Origin: Cyathus striatus
Lineage: Eukaryota > Basidiomycota > Agaricomycetes > Agaricales > Nidulariaceae
DNA: 64,000 nt
Assembly: GCA_025738555.1 (NCBI GenBank)
Contig: JAOVFP010000008.1
Span: 3,472,001-3,536,000, forward strand
Direction: 5' to 3'
Part shown: positions 60,141-64,000 of the stretch, piece by piece
Layout: every line of letters starts with the position of its first letter
Position numbering within the stretch: the stretch's first letter is position 1
The notes under the pieces: generated by a model
Databases searched by the model: none
The model's input: the letters and a program-made list of their open reading frames with translations, nothing else
What the model was told of the DNA's origin: nothing
Translations under genes and position numbers: made by a program

Positions 60141-61346
60141 ATTTGTGTTTTGTCTCAGAGAAGCCTACAGCCTACTTTCTTGCCCCACCTCCACATTTCT
60201 AATATTTTTATTGGTATTTATTGTTTTGGGTTTCTTTTTTCTACAGAAGCTGGATCTTGTTCCTTTTCGCTCTTCAGCGTTGAGTTGGCCGATCCTTGTC
60301 TCTGCCTTCACCCATATATCATCACTCCTATCCACTGTCAGCTGTGGAAGCTGATCCAGAGAAGCTGGTCTCGACTCCGAGATCTCTTAGTGTATCGCTC
60401 GTGCGATCCTCTCCAGATTCTTGTCCACTGCTATCAGCACTGTTGTTTCACTTTTTAGTGATCAAGTTTAAAAATTGCCTTCATTTCTTATTCCCATCTC
60501 TCACCTCTATCCACTTCCAGCTGAGCAGGTAATGAGTAGAGAAGCAGATTGTGTCACTTTGGTGATTTTCTCTTTCTTTATGCTTGTTATATCGGTGCCT
60601 TTTGTTCCCCCCGTTTTATCGTTATACCTATTATTTAATCCTTCATCTCTTTTTGCACCACTGCACACTATTCATACACATTTCTATAGATTATACTATT
60701 TCCTTGTGCTCATTATTGTATATGCACTACTAGCTGTAGATACTCGAATATGTATACATTAGTGAATGATCAATCGGATGACTCGTTTGATCTGAACTGA
60801 CACACATCTAAACCACAGGATGATGACTCGCGATTCCGAGAGTGTGGCACATGAAAAAAAGCAATCTCTTTGTCTCTTCTACATATATATTTATTACTTT
60901 AGTTTATATAAAAGTTGGGGAGAGATGGGAATGAACAATCTTGTAATGTCGTTGAAGTGCAATCGATTATCATGGGCATGTGACTACCTGAGTAGATCAC
61001 ATTTACTTACATAACGAAATCAATGATGCCATCATCTTCCGCAAATTCGGAATTCCAACATTCACTTTCATCCTCCATCTTCGACTCCTTCCTCCCTCCA
61101 TCCTCCACTTTCTCCTGCAGACACTCCAGTTGCCTCTCACTTTCAAGACCCCCAAATCACATGTCTCACCCTCACTCTTTCAAATTATTGTCAAAAGAGA
61201 ATCGATTTTTACTCATTGTATTCTATATCCAGTGTCAGCCGCATCCGTCAGCCCTTTCAGGCTCAAAGCTCTTCAACCTCCCCATTTTAGCTGCTTCTCA
61301 GTCTTGTGTCTTAAAGTCTCCTGTTCATCATATCTGCTGGCCTGAC
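60141..61346. other. 3' UTR of paralogue C and upstream region of D
   Basis: Near 60240-60420 there is a diverged version of the family 3' UTR block (GCTCTTCAGCGTTGAGTTGG, GAGAAGCTGGTCTCGA). 61020-61090 is the conserved upstream segment shared with paralogue A. No separate gene recognised. Confidence 0.5.
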
Positions 61347-64000
61347 ATGAAGCACGGTAGATCCTTTGCATACTCCAGCTCCTCAAAGTCAGTAGTTCTC
61401 TCAAACTCTTGTGGAGGAAGATACTAGCTTGGGGGTATCTTCTTGACAAAGAATATGCAAGTGGAATGACGTCCATCGTTTCTCCAGTTCTAGTGAGGTA
61501 TGATACGAATTGAAATGGGGGGTAACGAAAACCTGGGTTCAATGAGTGTACATATGACAGTTTAAGTAGCTAATGAATGCAGTATGTATGAGTAAGCGAC
61601 AGAAAGAATGAAATGAGGTATGGTAATGAAAAACACAAGATTCACATCACAGGCAAACTGCATGCTCTACACTCTATTGTCACCAGGAGGCAGACTTCTA
61701 AAAGGCACAGTGGTAGTTCCACAAGGTCTCTGGTCCAATCTATTCAGAATGGCACTACAGTCCTGGACAACACAGATTACAATACTGCACAATCTGCTGC
61801 TGCTGCTGAGAAGATGAAGCACTTCAATTGCTCACCCTGTAAGTAGTTTCTTTCTTCCTCTCTATCTCTTCTGCTATAACTCTTACCAATTAGACTGGCA
61901 TAAGACAAGGGCACACTGTCTTGCATCGGACTTCTTTGAGGACATGGTACTGACAGCATTTACCAGTTACAGGGATCAAGGGAGATCGACACGTTCTGGA
62001 TCTGCTCTGCCGTCTCTTCTCCTTCCTCTATCCTCTTCTGGATTTACTGCAGCTGAGCTCGCCTGACAGGTGGTTATTGATGCAGACCACAAGGACAATG
62101 ACAGGGGTGATAAAGAGGATGCTGACTTCGAGATCGTGGAGGAAGATGAGGATGAAGATGAAGATGAGGAAGAGCCAAAGGACAATATTAGTGACTCTCT
62201 TAGTTCTCTCATGATGGCGACACTTTGAGCGCGGAGTCTCAAGGAACAGACTGATGACTTTTTGGACACGGTGCCAGTTCCAATTACCATACAAACGGCA
62301 CAATTGCCTACATCCGTACCTAGTCAGCTGTCTGTTCCAACTCAGCCATTCATTCCAAGTCAGTCATCCATTCCAAGTCAGCCATCTGTTCCTGGTCAGC
62401 CATTTGCTCCAAGTCAGACATCCATTCCAAGTCAGCCATTCTTACCCAGTCAGCTGGATGACAATGATGAGGATGAGTTTTTTGACACAATGGAGGGCCA
62501 GCTGGCTGAACCTGAGGATGAGTTCTTCGATGCAATGGAGGGTCAGTTGACTGAATCTGGGGCTGGTGACATTTCGACAAGCAGCTCTGTCGACAAGGCA
62601 CTTTTGGCAGAAGAGTTCCAACAGCCAAATGAGTGTAAGGACGATTACGTCGGAATGGGCTTATTGTTGTCATCATCAAACTTGTTCACTCTTCAGGCTG
62701 AACCAGCACCGGAATCTTTGCTGGCTGGTGAGGACCTCAATTTTGTCCAGCCTCTTCCTCCTGTCTCCAAATTGGTTCTATCCATTTATCCTCTTGCTGC
62801 TTCCGACATTACAACTGAATCAACTATTACTTGCTTTAATGAAACTGCCCTTGTCCCTCAAAGTCAAACTGCTTTTAATAGTTTGCTCCCACACATGCAT
62901 CAAAGTTTGCTGCCTTCCATTACTATTGCTTCTTTGTCTTCTCATGTCTCCAAAATCAATGAATCGACTGAATTACTTTTGTCCGATTTGTGACAAAATG
63001 ACTATCTGCTTCTTGGTGCTTCTCCAAATATCCAACATGAACATTCTTTCACTTCTGTCTCTCAGTCTCTTTCTCTCGAAGCAAATATTTCATATCTCTC
63101 TGACTCTAGTTCACCATATCTGGTTCCTGAAATACTGGCTGTGCCGCCCATAGAAGTTGGAACCGCTGAAAACTACAGTACTTGGTTTGATTTTGACATT
63201 CGTGGATCTAGGTTGCGAAAGGGGCCATCAGTGGGCAATTTGGAAGTGACAACAACTCCTTCATCTTTCCAGTCATGCTCTTATCATCAAAAGGTATGGA
63301 TTTATTCAGTTATCTTTACGACTAGAATACTAGCTTAATCTCTGCACAGTATCAAGACAATGAAAAGCACGAGAAGATTGAAGATCCGAAGGAGGAAGAC
63401 ACTGATGCCAATGAACAGGTCCCCTCGAACAGTGCAGTCACAATCCTGCCAACACTGCCCAGTGCTGAAACCATTCCACCTCCTGCCCTGCACCCCCTGC
63501 ACCCACCAACCACCTTCACCCTTGTGCAGATAGATGCCGAGTTGCCTCCTCGAGGAATTAAGCATTGTAGTGATGAGGATGAAGTTATTCACTCAGATCG
63601 TCTGATGAAGCGAAGGAGGACTTGTTTGACAGCAGATCATTCTCCACTCGTCCCCTCCACTCAATCAGCTGATATTATTGATGAAGAAAAGCAGGTCTCG
63701 ACTTCCAGGTGTTTCAATATATCATCAAACCCACCCTCTCCACCCCTCCACCCACTCTCGACATTATCCCCAACTACCTTTGTCCGCATGCCTGAGCCCT
63801 ATTTCCCTTCAAAAGGCCAGAAGCAGCATAAGGATGAGGAATGCGCTCTTTCCGGCAACCCTCCAGTGACTCTGTGAAAGATCAAGTGTAGTCGTTTGGA
63901 CGTTCCATCAGCCCCCATGGATCTGACACTGAATCCTACCTCAGCTTGTTGAAGTTTTGAGGTCATTTCTGACACTTCTATATGACACATACAAGTTGAT
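61347..64000 (+). pseudogene. KEN-box paralogue D, decayed, runs off the window
   Basis: The closest relative is A. MKHGRSFAYSSSSKS (61347) is cut by a solo repeat at 61411-61670, then RRQTSKRHSGSSTRSLVQSI continues. The first intron is kept (GTAAGTAG..ATTAG). Stops TGA at 62064, 62226, 62991 and 63875 correspond to Arg codons (CGA, one CGG) in A. PSQ repeats are expanded (about 62320-62460), and the EFFDAMEGQL block is doubled (62476-62550). The Trp motif survives as ENYSTWFDFDIRG. The copy continues past 63900 in frame-shifted form and ends outside the window, so its KEN region cannot be judged. CpG is strongly reduced compared with A. Confidence 0.8.
61411..61670. mobile_element. Solo LTR-like repeat in paralogue D exon 1
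   Basis: 260 bp with 5 bp target duplication ACTCT (61406-61410 and 61671-61675), confirmed by comparison with paralogue A. Same repeat as 34771-35030. Starts TGTGGAGGAAG, ends GCATGCTCTAC. Confidence 0.75.

Overview
The window looks like nuclear DNA of a mushroom-forming basidiomycete (Agaricomycetes). The genes are split by many introns of about 45-75 bp with GT..AG borders and CTAAC/CTGAC-type branch points. The families (S10 carboxypeptidases, DUF4965/DUF1793-type glutaminases with a C-terminal membrane anchor, F-box/LRR and BTB/POZ proteins, a HerA-like ATPase) are typical of that class. Repeats and gene wreckage make up much of the sequence. No rRNA, CRISPR array, prokaryotic operon or confident intact tRNA was seen. 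Exon models are read by eye. Three were checked by frame arithmetic: the carboxypeptidase at 13616 (505 codons including stop), glutaminase 1 (837 codons) and disordered paralogue A (808 codons).

Layout. 1-10 kb: two degraded minus-strand S10 carboxypeptidase copies lying in a direct segmental duplication, a broken F-box/LRR gene, and a largely readable HerA-type P-loop ATPase (to 7852). 10-13 kb: tRNA-like sequences and a minus-strand BTB/POZ gene. 13.6-41.3 kb: an array in which S10 carboxypeptidases and secreted, membrane-anchored glutaminases alternate. One carboxypeptidase (13616-15979) and one glutaminase (17940-21371) look intact. Glutaminase 3 (37833-41248) is intact except for one suspicious splice donor. 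Glutaminase 2 is split by a 1.86 kb transposable element, and the other carboxypeptidases are pseudogenes. Together these enzymes would release amino acids from peptides and ammonia from glutamine outside the cell. 41.3-43.5 kb: an F-box/LRR gene split by a 1 kb inverted-repeat element.

43.5-64 kb: four tandem copies (A-D) of an unrecognised gene family encoding long, low-complexity proteins. Shared features are an acidic Asp/Glu tract, a Trp-containing motif (ESYxxWF), basic KRRR-type clusters, a KEN tripeptide and a VLGTIKSLLS-like C-terminus. Copy A is intact, B and C are broken, and D is CpG-depleted with several stop codons. Between them lie a long-TIR element (48712-50693) and a nested pair of Mutator-like elements with 9 bp target duplications (55004-56920). 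The outer Mutator-like element carries two small convergent unrecognised ORFs.

The most unusual items are the Mutator-like element with its two ORFs, the KEN-box paralogue family, the CpG-to-TpG stop pattern in copy D, GC-AG introns needed to keep several genes in frame, and the element dense in ACGGTAC heptamers.
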